Assembly (NCBI RefSeq): GCF_029873635.1 | Contig: NC_080424.1 | Span: 861,501 to 925,500 of the forward strand | Reading direction: 5' to 3' | DNA from: Malania oleifera | Taxonomy: Eukaryota; Streptophyta; Magnoliopsida; Santalales; Ximeniaceae | Length of the DNA: 64,000 bases | In this document: one piece after another, positions 46,601 through 50,736 of the stretch | Layout of the letters: each line of letters opens with the position of its first letter | Numbering within the stretch: position 1 is the first letter of the stretch | Notes under the pieces: model-generated | The model's database searches: none | What the model was told of the DNA's origin: nothing | What the model saw: only the letters and a program-made list of their open reading frames with translations | Program-made: the position numbers and the translations under genes

Positions 46601-47209
46601 CTACATCCACGGAGCGTGTACCTGGAGAAAAATCCACTATGAAACGATGGTAGTACAAGATTTGATCAGATTCTCCCCGATTCCAGATCTCTTATACACC
46701 CCTTCACTTGTCAAACCAGTGTAGAAAAGAAATTTTCCTAGAGAGAGACCCCTCTAGCTCTCCTTGCACAAAATGATAAACAATACACTTTTTTCCCATT
46801 GCTTACAAACATATATATATATATATATGACCCCACATAGCCGTTGGATTTAGAGACGATTCAACAGCTGTGATAAAAGCCACAATAAATAAATAAAAAG
46901 AGCATATTTTTTAACACTTTTTGAAGATCAATGCTAGGCATTTAGTTGGCTATTTTCGTTACGAATGGGGAAAAAACAATGCAAGAGCTAACTTGAATTC
47001 CTTTTGTTTCTTTATTTCTTCCCTTATTATTATTATTATTATTATTGAATAAAAATTTGCATCAGATGTATAGAGAGTCTACCGGGACTGCTTCAATGGA
47101 TGACAAGGGTTATGGAGATCCCGTGCAAAAGGCAGAAGCAATGGCATTTCGCCGAGCCTGCGCCCGTTTCGGGCTTGGGCTTCATCTTTACCATGAGGAT
47201 ATGATTTGA
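3420..47209 (+). CDS. RAD52-1: RAD52-like organellar DNA-binding / single-strand annealing protein, complete, with a 40.9-kb third intron
   Basis: Plant RAD52-1/ODB1 proteins bind single-stranded DNA and promote strand annealing in homologous recombination, chiefly in mitochondria. Four exons join in frame: 3420-3745, 5917-5954, 6070-6164 and 47066-47209 (603 nt, 200 codons plus TGA). The N-terminus ([10 protein letters not shown]) is basic and Ser-rich with about ten consecutive serines encoded by a TCT/TTC repeat, typical of a mitochondrial presequence. The conserved core follows: [40 protein letters not shown] and [11 protein letters not shown]. Exon 4 supplies [20 protein letters not shown] and [19 protein letters not shown]. 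Donor and acceptor phases agree at all three junctions. The start chosen is the first ATG, just after the GAA-repeat leader. ORFs without ATG extend slightly upstream. The symbol is from family recognition; assignment to RAD52-1 rather than RAD52-2 is likely but not proven. Confidence 0.9.
3508..3538 (+). repeat. In-frame TTC/TCT microsatellite encoding poly-Ser
   Basis: A run of CTT/TCT triplets in exon 1 of the RAD52-like gene encodes about ten serines in the presumed targeting peptide. Length changes here would stay in frame and would fall outside the conserved DNA-binding core. Confidence 0.85.
4350..4440 (+). mobile_element. SINE-like tRNA-derived head in intron 1 of the RAD52-like gene
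   Basis: The segment TAACTTAGTGGTGG at 4354-4367 resembles a Pol III A box, and GAGTTTGATTGCC at 4401-4413 resembles a B box at tRNA-like spacing. The wording is typical of plant tRNA-derived SINEs. I could not define the 3' end or a target-site duplication. Confidence 0.45.
4840..5605. repeat. Diverged direct repeats flanking about 300 bp (possible small LTR-type element)
   Basis: Sequence around 4919-5100 (AAGCCTATCATTAATCCTAA onward, ending in AAAATCAAGGTATG) recurs in diverged form at about 5456-5605, ending in AAAATCAAGATATG. The repeats flank about 350 bp. The layout suggests a TRIM-like or truncated LTR element inside intron 1 of the RAD52-like gene. Ends, PBS and PPT could not be defined, so the assignment is tentative. 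Confidence 0.4.
6361..6679. mobile_element. MITE with long terminal inverted repeats
   Basis: The left end GGGCAAAAGATAGTGACCTC is matched in reverse complement by the right end near 6640-6679. The similarity extends through about 80 bp on each side, with motifs like GAGGTTTGGCAAAAAGA. TA dinucleotides flank both ends. There is no coding capacity. A degenerate relative lies at 52777-53127. Confidence 0.75.
6748..7092. repeat. Tandem duplication of a 170-bp unit
   Basis: The segment beginning ATGACTTGCAAGCAATTGCC and ending ATTTGATTAATTTGTTAT is present at 6748-6917 and directly again at 6918 to about 7092, with a few substitutions and a 4-bp insertion. It has no coding content. Confidence 0.9.
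7575..7990. repeat. Pair of diverged 150-bp repeats
   Basis: About 7575-7730 and 7835-7985 share an order of motifs: CATTGGATGTATAC versus CATCGGACATGTAT, GGGAGATCT versus GGAAGATCT, GCAAGGCTAGTGG, and a CATCGGAGTTGGG-like ending. They are probably two copies of an old repeat. No further identification. Confidence 0.5.
8678..9322. mobile_element. Left part of an AT-rich, possibly Harbinger-like MITE shell
   Basis: The end GGTAACGTTTGGT at 8678, preceded by TAA (8675-8677), is imperfectly matched in reverse complement by ACCAAAGGCCACC ending at 34647 and followed by TAA (34648-34650); 10 of 13 bases agree. Inward, both sides have GGAATC-AGAATT-like inverted blocks and then AT-rich sequence including an (ATT)n run at about 8964-8998. 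If correct, the insertions now lying between these ends landed inside one MITE. The call is an inference. Confidence 0.45.
9323..9806 (-). repeat. Copia A 3' LTR (left copy)
   Basis: Starts TGTTGTTTGCGG and ends CCCTAACA. It contains the motif TTTATGTGGTTCAACAATTT followed by GCCTACGTC, a wording shared by all antisense Copia LTRs in this window. It is shorter than its partner through a deletion near 9690. Confidence 0.88.
9807..11670 (-). pseudogene. Copia A integrase/RT/RNase H remnants
   Basis: On the minus strand 11670 to about 11000 reads as GAG-pre-integrase and integrase fragments in shifting frames. About 10260-10620 keeps an RT tail in which the catalytic YVDD reads YVSD, and then [12 protein letters not shown]. 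About 9830-10250 is an RNase H end. Most of the RT is missing, so the copy cannot be autonomous. Confidence 0.75.
11676..12195 (+). repeat. Gypsy 5' LTR
   Basis: 520 bp, begins TGTCACGGGC and ends ACCGTGACA, so its termini are themselves a short inverted repeat. It differs from the 3' LTR at GACCGC versus GATCGC and GTGCTTTG versus GTGTTTTG. Confidence 0.96.
12305..15475 (+). CDS. Gypsy Gag-protease-(pol remnant)-chromodomain fused polyprotein, 1056 residues
   Basis: One uninterrupted frame from the ATG at 12305 (context ACCATGG; the open frame starts one GTG earlier) to TAA at 15473-15475. Domains in order: a coiled-coil Gag with [10 protein letters not shown] and AKLWWRTKY; a zinc knuckle [13 protein letters not shown] near residue 315; an aspartic protease [11 protein letters not shown] with Asp near residue 398; a short RT tail ([15 protein letters not shown]) without any YxDD; part of the integrase zinc region ([19 protein letters not shown]) and core ([13 protein letters not shown]), lacking the first catalytic Asp block; and a chromodomain from about residue 964 ([25 protein letters not shown]). 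RNase H is absent. The deletions kept the frame open. Gag and protease may still be functional, but mobility would need enzymes supplied in trans. Confidence 0.9.
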   Translation: MAPNNAERISVLEAQVEESTNTMAAEVAQMKELVDEVRGSQKHQAGLIGDMSEDFRHTVETLQARMADLDAKVNVMVLAMGNSNTPGVSKTKVPEPRTYGGARDAKELENFLFDVEQYFRVVRMASEQAKVDTATMYLVGDAKLWWRTKYREIENGNCVIDSWADLRRELKAQFFPENVEYNARRKLRDLKHTGSISEYVKQFSALMLDIRDMSEKDKLFYFLEGMKPWARTELHRQRVQDLSTAQAAAERLTDYAGDETASSKRFGGEGNSGKSFKNGKPKSGGADSKSSTSQEASSSQGFNTPNGKGKSKIECFLCRGPHRVFECPHKASLNALQASIVEQAVEDDGEEDDAPRVGSVRLVNALKKQTKSPKVTRAKGLMFVDLRINGKSTRAMVDTGATHNFVSQLEAGRLNLSLEKDTGCVKAVNSVAQPTLGVAKQVAIKLGQWEGHANFTVVPLDDYPVILGMEFLMGTRAVLMPSASSLCLMGDHSCMVQVVATKGDERKSLSAIQLNEGLGKGEQTRLATVVVDKEVGQELEPTTIQAVLDEYKEVLPDKLPLNLPSRRTVEQEIELLSRVKPPSKGPCWIVPLEIVELGKQFDEVEVGCVRPSKTPLGVSVLFQGKHEEHLWKVFDRLKGNSLNLKKENFSFARRSNKFLGQVVEQGRIRKGMEKVRMIQERKIPTTVKELRSFLGLTKCCRKFIEGYSRRMTPIIGLLGRYYWPHTRDDVVDYIKTCLTCQQDKGERKKYGTFMVAPKYCSAEGTTQLFLVTIVRNWGFPQVIICDQDLMFTDNFLTEFFRIFRSHLDISSSYHRQTDEQMKRFRELLDEYLRHCVNDNQKNGVQLLDVAPFCDNAQRRSITNKSPFELVTGQLPLLPHTVGEPYRRKSPKAYIFTSEGRKNAEFAQAYLEKASKQMKKWADHERRPQFHVNCFKPFNANTNDLSRSQSNSAELKTVQLDRHDVEEILADRKFLSSRKKRQKFLVKWKCLDDKEISWISAEDLKPFVDKFEVYLSPKVYEDVDRISGGECHGLSLFRALCLPMIAYLVCLGWVSIM
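15392..15911 (+). repeat. Gypsy 3' LTR
   Basis: 520 bp, the same length as the 5' LTR and almost identical to it. The long gag-pol-derived frame runs 84 bp into this LTR before its stop. Confidence 0.96.
15917..17068 (-). pseudogene. Copia A gag-protease remnant
   Basis: The minus-strand ATG at 17068 begins [20 protein letters not shown], a Copia-type Gag. It continues with [20 protein letters not shown] in another ORF, a zinc knuckle [11 protein letters not shown], and the protease site [12 protein letters not shown] with an intact DSG triad. Frame breaks near 16890 and 16430-16560 separate three open stretches. The 3' continuation was displaced by the Gypsy insertion at 15911. Confidence 0.85.
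17093..17647 (-). repeat. Copia A 5' LTR (right copy)
   Basis: Starts TGTTGTTTGCGGATGCGC directly beside the PBS and ends near GCCTGCA. It has GTCGACGGTTT-type inverted motifs that are partly deleted in the left copy. Confidence 0.85.
17648..19080. other. AT-rich filler and unassigned sequence before the RTE LINE
   Basis: 17648 to about 17800 is AT-rich and resembles the shell MITE filler. About 17870-18060 is pyrimidine-rich with a CTCTCT run near 17976-17995. The rest has only short chance frames. Part may be the 5' untranslated region of the RTE element, but I see nothing diagnostic. Confidence 0.4.
20024..21062. mobile_element. hAT-like non-autonomous element with an internal perfect tandem duplication
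   Basis: Terminal inverted repeats CAGTGTTTTAAAAGGTG (20024) and CGCCTTTTAAAATACTG (ending 21062) match at 15 of 17 positions. The 8-bp flanks GTAAGGAT (20016-20023) and GTATGGAT (21063-21070) match at 7 of 8, as expected for a hAT target duplication. Subterminal AGGC and TTGAGGCG motifs abound. The interior has a pyrimidine-rich block at 20420-20700 with CGAAGCCTC repeats. No transposase frame is present. Confidence 0.85.
20096..20417. repeat. Perfect 161-bp tandem duplication inside the hAT-like element
   Basis: The unit starting GAAATGCATAATTCC and ending CCCAAATGCATCTAAA is at 20096-20256 and again at 20257-20417. I found no difference by eye except at the junction base. Each copy carries two GGCGTACGCC palindromes and one diverged TGCGTACGCC, so six related palindromes lie within about 320 bp. 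Confidence 0.92.
21402..22407. mobile_element. hAT-like MITE carrying a captured RBOH gene fragment
   Basis: The termini TAGGGGTGAGCA (21402) and TGCTCACCCCTA (ending 22407) are perfect 12-bp inverted repeats. The flanks GTTGAGAC (21394-21401) and ATTGAGAC (22408-22415) match at 7 of 8. About 200 bp at each end consist of AACCGAATT / CGGTTCGG motifs. The interior 21603-21990 is GC-rich and unlike the rest, and reads on the minus strand as part of a plant NADPH oxidase. The element sits inside the RTE LINE. Confidence 0.88.
21603..21990 (-). pseudogene. Captured fragment of a respiratory burst oxidase homolog (RBOH, NADPH oxidase)
   Basis: On the minus strand successive frames read [54 protein letters not shown], then [28 protein letters not shown] and [11 protein letters not shown]. 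This is the order found around the first membrane helices of plant RBOH proteins, the superoxide-producing plasma-membrane oxidases. Small insertions shift the frame near 21875 and 21690, and a TAG replaces Trp in the LFTWKF motif. It has no calcium-binding, FAD or NADPH part, so it cannot encode an active enzyme. GC content is far above the surroundings. Capture by the MITE is inferred from its position inside the inverted repeats. Confidence 0.85.
23991..24430. other. AT-rich spacer between two tail-to-tail RTE elements
   Basis: It consists of repeated TATATTATATTATAT-type words and short imperfect repeats such as ATTTATGTAGTATATA. It contains no reading frame and looks like the same AT-rich filler as 8800-9320. 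Confidence 0.6.
24431..25625 (-). mobile_element. 5'-truncated RTE-clade LINE, antisense
   Basis: The minus-strand 3' end is the (CAA)n-complement tract at 24431-24450. Reading leftward from 25625: [59 protein letters not shown] and the RT motif FTDDIVLI near 25230. Then come [19 protein letters not shown] and [13 protein letters not shown]. Three frames cover it with few breaks, so it is better preserved than the sense RTE. Endonuclease and N-terminal RT are missing, as usual for incomplete target-primed insertions. Confidence 0.9.
25665..25935 (+). repeat. Copia B 5' LTR
   Basis: Begins TGTCAATGGAACAGC and ends ACTTTGACA, directly followed by the tRNA-Met type PBS. Confidence 0.92.
26529..29735 (+). 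pseudogene. Copia B gag-protease-integrase-RT (5' portion)
   Basis: The ATG at 26529 opens Gag ([18 protein letters not shown]) with a 42-bp in-frame tandem duplication at 26670-26753. Frames shift near 26770 and 27050. The zinc knuckle [14 protein letters not shown] lies near 27270. The protease site reads VDMGASNHM, with Met replacing the Thr or Ser of the usual D-(T/S)-G. Integrase shows RTDSGGEY and [15 protein letters not shown] at 28290-28420. RT starts near 29340 ([14 protein letters not shown]) and reaches [10 protein letters not shown] near 29660, where YVDD is intact, before Copia C interrupts. Confidence 0.88.
29736..30330 (-). repeat. Copia C 3' LTR (left copy)
   Basis: Begins TGTTAATGTTCGTTCAACTT and ends ATCCCCAACA. 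It contains ATTTACGTGGTTCTGCAATA followed by GCCTACGTCC. Confidence 0.93.
30697..31900 (-). pseudogene. Copia C protease and integrase fragments
   Basis: A minus-strand protease region near 31760 reads [18 protein letters not shown], where Asn replaces the catalytic Asp and Arg the following Gly. GAG-pre-integrase-like [20 protein letters not shown] follows. A 215-residue frame at 30697-31344 carries integrase-C-terminal-like sequence ([17 protein letters not shown]). RT is absent. Confidence 0.8.
32002..32646 (-). pseudogene. Copia C Gag, open for 214 residues
   Basis: The minus-strand ATG at 32646 starts [20 protein letters not shown]. It continues with [37 protein letters not shown] and a basic tail before a stop at 32002, ahead of the zinc knuckle. 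The same frame opens upstream into the LTR without an earlier likely start. It is the longest intact gag of the A/C family here. Confidence 0.85.
32674..33266 (-). repeat. Copia C 5' LTR (right copy)
   Basis: Begins TGTTGATGTTTGTTCAACTT beside the PBS and ends ATCCCCGACA. It is clearly diverged from the left copy, so Copia C is not young. Confidence 0.93.
33267..34135 (+). pseudogene. Copia B RT end and RNase H (3' portion)
   Basis: It resumes after Copia C with [19 protein letters not shown], then [49 protein letters not shown] and [19 protein letters not shown], followed by [12 protein letters not shown] and ADIFTKAL. These are standard Copia RT-tail and RNase H motifs, with several in-frame stops. 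The purine tract and 3' LTR follow. Confidence 0.9.
34156..34429 (+). repeat. Copia B 3' LTR
   Basis: Begins TGTCAACGGAACAGC and ends ACTTTGACA. It differs from the 5' LTR by roughly two dozen substitutions and small indels, indicating an old insertion. Confidence 0.92.
34430..34647. mobile_element. Right part of the AT-rich, possibly Harbinger-like MITE shell
   Basis: This runs from the right end of Copia B to ACCAAAGGCCACC, followed by TAA. It contains GGAATGGGAATCAACCATTC and GATTTTGATTCCTAC, reverse-complement counterparts of GGAATC blocks at 8725-8785. AT-rich filler of similar type also lies at 17648-17800, 23991-24430 and 25626-25664, between the nested elements. Confidence 0.45.
34651..36425. 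other. Unassigned intron sequence with a possible LTR remnant
   Basis: 34651-35280 has only chance frames. 35295-35410 has two copies of a GAATGACTA-GTA-AAAA-GTTAGATAGGCC type unit related to 36430-36480. Between them, 35440-36350 contains TATAGTGCTTTGGCATCCGC followed by CCTATGTCCACTC, reminiscent of the conserved block in the Copia LTRs nearby. It may be a solo or truncated LTR. There is a run of ten G near 35431. Ends are not defined. Confidence 0.35.
36430..36800. repeat. Imperfect tandem repeats, about 120-bp unit
   Basis: Units containing GGCCAAAATTAGCACAAGTA, CTCAGTCACAAGATTGGAGG and AATGCCCTTGAAAGAGAAGG recur about three times with substitutions and partial units. They have no coding content. 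Confidence 0.7.
36826..38870 (+). mobile_element. Old, truncated Ty3/Gypsy relic related to the young Gypsy element
   Basis: 36830-36935 resembles the start and middle of the Gypsy LTR (AAGCTTGTTTAGGACATTAT, AAGGGAGGGTGAGTATTCAT). A Gag relic follows at 37300-38410 ([18 protein letters not shown]; zinc knuckle [13 protein letters not shown]) with many breaks. At about 38425-38520 there are protease traces, and at 38660-38845 an RT block ([38 protein letters not shown]). The rest of pol and the 3' LTR were not seen. Unlike the young Gypsy, it keeps an RT block upstream of the YxDD region, so it derives from a more complete relative. Confidence 0.85.
36939..36978. repeat. C24 then A16 homopolymer block
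   Basis: 24 C at 36939-36962 are followed by 16 A at 36963-36978, within the Gypsy LTR relic. Such runs are prone to sequencing error, so exact lengths are doubtful. Confidence 0.85.
39348..39655. repeat. Three imperfect tandem repeats of about 110-120 bp
   Basis: Units at about 39348-39458, 39459-39578 and 39579-39655 share ATGAAGGAACCACTAAAT-type words, CATCCTGTGATG, GGATCTGCTA and GTGTCCAAGG. The last is partial. Sequence at 38871-39347 has no recognisable content. Confidence 0.75.
39660..40850 (+). mobile_element. 3' fragment of an L1-type LINE (zf-RVT region and tail), interrupted
   Basis: 39760-39870 reads [20 protein letters not shown] and [11 protein letters not shown]; about 39870-39990 in a second frame reads [20 protein letters not shown]. 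This is the zinc-binding motif after plant L1 reverse transcriptases. At 40475-40560 [20 protein letters not shown] matches the usual C-terminal Trp-rich segment, and AATAAAAT lies near 40818. About 40080-40440 seems foreign: it has a TATAAATAG box near 40313 and may be an inserted small LTR. Everything is frame-broken. Confidence 0.65.
40611..40640. repeat. (TA)15 microsatellite
   Basis: Fifteen perfect TA units inside the L1 fragment. Confidence 0.95.
40851..41457. other. Intron sequence without recognisable content
   Basis: No repeat pairing, reading frame or element end could be supported between the L1 fragment and Copia D. Confidence 0.5.
41458..41877 (-). repeat. Copia D 3' LTR (left copy)
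   Basis: 420 bp, includes ATTTTACATGGTTCGACAAG followed by ATTGTCTACGTCCACGG, the block shared with the Copia A and C LTRs. Confidence 0.93.
41951..42469 (-). pseudogene. Copia D RNase H
   Basis: Reads [40 protein letters not shown] and [20 protein letters not shown] in two frames separated by a stop near 42160. In [10 protein letters not shown] the first catalytic Asp of the usual Y-x-D-x-D-x-A/G motif appears as Asn, so activity is doubtful. Confidence 0.9.
42482..43222 (-). pseudogene. Copia D reverse transcriptase, open for 246 residues
   Basis: Contains [40 protein letters not shown], the catalytic [10 protein letters not shown], and [14 protein letters not shown]. It includes [20 protein letters not shown] at the RT-RNase H junction. 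The N-terminal RT part before 43222 lies in another frame, so a full polyprotein is not open. Tork/Tnt1-like by wording. Confidence 0.92.
43679..45930 (-). pseudogene. Copia D gag, protease and integrase
   Basis: A 388-residue open stretch (44454-45620) holds the Gag C-terminal part, zinc knuckle [14 protein letters not shown], and a protease site [12 protein letters not shown], where Ala replaces the usual Gly after Asp-Ser. GAG-pre-integrase follows ([20 protein letters not shown]). Integrase is broken between about 44020 and 44450. A frame at 43679-43996 carries the integrase C-terminal region ([20 protein letters not shown]). The Gag start near 45930 is damaged. Confidence 0.88.
46494..46916 (-). 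repeat. Copia D 5' LTR (right copy)
   Basis: 423 bp, includes ATTTTACGTGGTTCGGCAAG followed by ATTGCCTACATCCACGG. It has a short TA run near 46811. Confidence 0.93.
47066..47209 (+). CDS. RAD52-1: Exon 4 (terminal) of the RAD52-like gene
   Basis: The acceptor TTTGCATCAG is followed by 47 codons plus TGA. The exon encodes the most conserved C-terminal block of the family ([31 protein letters not shown]). Alone it is not an ORF with a credible start. Its phase fits the donor at 6165 and nothing nearer upstream. Confidence 0.9.
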   Translation: MYRESTGTASMDDKGYGDPVQKAEAMAFRRACARFGLGLHLYHEDMI

Positions 47210-49065
47210 GGCATCCGTTCTGATCAGTTTAGATTGCATCTTTTTGTTCGAGGGGTTCATGGTTTTGTTCAGTCTGGTCCTTCTCTTCTGTTGCTTGGGA
47301 GGATCATGCTAAAACCCCATAGTCTAAAAGGAAAATGTGAAGAGAAGAAACTTGCAAGTTGCTTGCCCCCTGAAATTGTGAATGAAGGGGCTGTTCCTGT
47401 ATTTAAGCCAATGGACATATTTGTGGAGAACTTGCCAAATTATATACCACTTCTTTCTTTGGTCTTTCATGGCATGTTCTTAATTTTAACAAAGCAAAAT
47501 GTTTGGTCAGCTATGAGTTCTCACTGTATTCGTACACTGCATGATTTTCTAGCATGTGAATTTGCATTCGAAAATGTTTTGCTTCTATCATGGATTCCTC
47601 TTTACTTTCTTTTTAAGGTAAACGACTTTGTAAAAATGTGTCTCATTCCAACTAACATAGTTAGAATGGTAACAAAATGTCTTTCTAAATCTTGCCAAGG
47701 GAATCTTTATTCTTAAAATATTCCCTATTGCTTAGAATAATGCTAATTTTTGCACGATAGTTTGGTTTTAGACTAGATCTTTTTCTTTTTTTCGCTAAAA
47801 TATTATGCCCAATACAATAAATATTTCATTCTCCCCCCATTCTATTTTGAGAATTAGATATAGTATTATTGTATCATGTTAAGAGACAATAAAAAAAGCC
47901 TTCAAACTTTGAGGGGGTGAAGTCAGGCTGACTGCCTTTTAAACCATCAAATTAACCTTTAGTATGCAATTAAAACTTGGCATGGACATCATGATGAGAG
48001 TGGCTAAGAAGAAAAATGAAAATGATTCAAGCTTTAGAGGGATAAAGTGAAATTTACTTGAAGCTTTTTGTTCTAAATAATTAGTCAAAATGCTTTGACC
48101 TCTCTTGAATTTTCTTGACAATAAATATATTGACCTCTACTCTTGAAAAATTCACATTGATAATGGTAAACACTAGCTAGGACATTTCTTTTAGTGAAAA
48201 AGTCACACTTTCATTGAATTATTTTTATGTATCATAGAAGAACTACAACCACATAGGATTTTATTATGTGTTATACACATTTTGACATAGGGAGGAAGAG
48301 AGCTGTAGTAGGCTAAGAAGGCCTAATTAGGTTTTTTTCTTTGTGTAAAATATATGTAATTATGTCAAATATATAAAAAGGTAAAATGGTTGATTTTTAT
48401 TTTGACGCACCCTTTTTATTATTTCACGGTTGAACTAATTAGGTATGAGCGTTCCTTAGATCAAATGCTTATAGGATTGTAGAATTTTTGAAATATCAAA
48501 AAAAATTTGTATGTTTTTGGCAAATGACAAGAGGTTAGAAATTGATGTCTCCTCTAATTTGGTCACTTGGCAGTGAAATAAAGAGTGAATATCTACAAAT
48601 ACATGTGCAATATCTACAATTGTACTGTTTATTATAGGCTTTAACACTCTTTTGCACGTGCAGTCCGACAGTAGTTAGAAAGATAATCACATGATAAATA
48701 ACACCCATGATAAGGAACATAATATTTTTTTTTGTAAATATCATAAAATAAACACGGACAATAAGACTAAAAGCCACGATTTCCTAGAAATCGATTATGA
48801 CACCATGTTAGATTACCACTTTAAGCAAGCTAAAAATTCTATTGGACCTCACACCTTGTTTGGACAACACACTAATGACGCGGGATAATGAGCCTATTCA
48901 TTTATGATTTTCTACTTAAATATTAAGATATTATCTCAAATGAAAAATAGTTTCAGGGGAGGAAAAGTTTCACTAATTAATATCTTAATTCTTCTTATTC
49001 TCATTGGATCTTGTTATTCTTCTTTGAAAATCAAAACCAATATAATTGAGCTTTATATCCAAAAA
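47210..49065 (+). other. 3' UTR of the RAD52-like gene and intergenic sequence
   Basis: The stretch after the stop holds a 160-codon chance frame without family resemblance. A candidate AATAAA lies at 47816-47821. The rest to 49065 is AT-rich and shows no recognisable gene or element. Confidence 0.5.
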
Positions 49066-49116
49066 GTGTGTGTGTGTGTGTGTGTGTGTGTCAGAGAGAG
49101 AGAGAGAGAGAGAGAG
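49066..49116. repeat. Compound (GT)13-(AG)12 microsatellite
   Basis: GT units at 49066-49091 are followed after one C by AG units to 49116. The following 49119-49460 is purine-rich then pyrimidine-rich, with another CT run near 49390-49409, but no gene was recognised. Confidence 0.92.
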
Positions 49117-49118
49117 GT

Positions 49119-49780
49119 GTTTGGTCCACACAATAAGTGAAGGGGAAAATTAATGAAGGGAGGAGAAAATAGTAAATAAAAGAAAAGAAAAGAAAAGAAA
49201 AGGTGGGAGGTGAAGTGATGAGGTGGGAGAGTGGAGGGGCAGAGGGGCAGGCATGCATGGATAGGCATATGCATGTGTGCTGCTCTGCTTCTGCTGCTTC
49301 TGGTAACACCACAGGCCCAGAGAATGTGCCTCCTCTTTCTCTTTCCCCAGTCAAACCCAACACAAAGCTACCTAATTGGAGACAGCTAGCTCTCTCTCTC
49401 TCTCTCTCTAAATGCCCACTCCTTTCCTTCTTTCTCTTATTTCTTTCTTTGTTCATTCTTATTTAATAATAACACAATTTAATTAAACAGTCGACCTAGC
49501 TAGCTATCGTTAATTAATTAATTAATTATGAACAGTAATTAAAAGGGAATTATTAATTGGAATATTTTTATCCCAAACCCAACACCATGATTATCTCTCT
49601 TAATTCCTTCCTCCCTTCCTCATTACTACCACTACTCTCTAATTAATTTTTCTCTTCAAGCCTTTTCATTCTTCATTCTCTCCACTTCCCTTTTTTTTTT
49701 TTTTTCCCCTCTATTCTTTTTATCCACTAATTAAGCTTAATTAATCCACTCCATCTCCATCTTTATATATTTTATTAGTC

Positions 49781-49819
<39 letters not shown>

Positions 49820-50240
49820 CCAACATCCATTATTAATTTATTAATTATAATTATAATTATTTTTATTTTTTTCATAGAATATTATTAGTGCATTTTATGT
49901 GCACTAAGGAAAGAAGAGATGCAGTCGTAATGCCGAGAAATGGTATTAGTATCCGGTTGGTCGAATAGTTTAAAAAAAATTACTATATTTAAAATAAGTA
50001 CTATATACAAGGTAAAAGTAAATCTCAGATTATTATTTTTTCCTTTTCAAGTATTTTTTTTCTTTTTCAATCGAATCTGAACAATTAGGTTTGATCAATT
50101 TAAAATTTTATAGCAAAAAAAGAATAGGTCATTTGTAAAACTCTCAAATTATGTGTTTGTCACTTCAACTAAAATCTAGTAGCAAATTCGTTACATTGTT
50201 AATGAATTGAGGTTTTATTCTCTATGATTGTGGTTTGGAG
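49119..50240. other. Intergenic, low-complexity and AT-rich
   Basis: Contains AAAAG and CT runs, TTAATTAATTAATTA near 49510 and an AT microsatellite at 49784-49816. Only low-complexity frames are present. Confidence 0.5.
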
Positions 50241-50736
50241 TAGGGGTGAACAAGAAAAACTGAACAACTGAACCAAATCACAAAATCGAATCAAACTGAA
50301 CCAAAAAATCGATTAATTATTTTTCTGATTCAATTTGCTTCAGAGTTCTTAATCTTTTTTCATTATCAGTTTGATTTCAGTTCAAACCATTCAATAACCA
50401 CAATTAACCAAACCAAACCGATATACTATAAATATACATATAAAATACATATTATCTATAATACCATATAAAGTTTTAATAATTTAAATTTAAAAAGTTG
50501 TATTAATATAATATTCGTGCTTAAATTTTATTTTAAATATTTTAAATTTACATGTTGATTATTATGAAAGAAAAATATTATTTAAAATCTTAAATTATAC
50601 TTAGATATTGGTCTAAAAATTGGTTAACTGTTTTAAATGGTTTAGTTTTGATTTACATTTTCAAATGAACCAAAATTTTGATTCGGTTAATGATTTGACG
50701 GTAATGATTCAATTAGCCGAACCATGCACACTCCTA
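50241..50736. mobile_element. Degenerate hAT-like MITE related to 21402-22407
   Basis: The left end TAGGGGTGAACA (50241) is matched by TGCACACTCCTA (ending 50736), an imperfect inverted repeat. AACCAAATC / TTCGGTTAA-type subterminal motifs follow. The flanks GTTTGGAG and GTTAGGCT agree at 5 of 8. No captured coding sequence is visible. Confidence 0.65.

Larger units (their letters stand above)
41458..46916 (-). mobile_element. Copia D: almost full-length Tork/Tnt1-like Copia element, antisense
   Basis: LTRs at 41458-41877 and 46494-46916 begin TGTTGACG and end TTTAACA. The PBS (CTCTGATACCA on the + strand, 46481-46491) abuts the right LTR, and the purine-tract complement ATCTCCACCTTGAC abuts the left. 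All domains are in Copia order on the minus strand, including an RT with intact YVDD. LTRs are roughly 90% identical by eye, so the insertion is old. The 5-bp flanks (TTTCT and CTTTT) do not match exactly. It ends only about 150 bp upstream of exon 4 of the RAD52-like gene. Confidence 0.94.
6165..47065 (+). other. Giant third intron of the RAD52-like gene (40,901 bp)
   Basis: The donor GAG|GTAATA at 6164/6165 and acceptor GCATCAG|ATGTAT at 47065/47066 join two phase-0 exons whose products are adjacent in the RAD52-1 family. All sequence between is intron. It holds at least four LTR retrotransposons with paired LTRs, one Gypsy relic, two RTE LINEs, an L1 fragment and several MITEs. Plant introns rarely exceed a few kb. 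The sense-strand elements (Gypsy 11676-15911, the first RTE, Copia B, the L1 fragment) may bring cryptic splice and polyadenylation signals into the primary transcript. Size and borders are seen directly; splicing is inferred. Confidence 0.88.

Noticed and set aside
47234-47716. 160-codon open frame directly after the RAD52-like stop codon
   Set aside because: It overlaps the expected 3' UTR, has no family motifs, and low-complexity Leu/Phe content like chance AT-rich frames.
49053-49456. Antisense frames of 73 and 121 codons
   Set aside because: Both are built from GT, GA and AAAAG repeats with Leu-Ser and Thr-His runs and no conserved motif.
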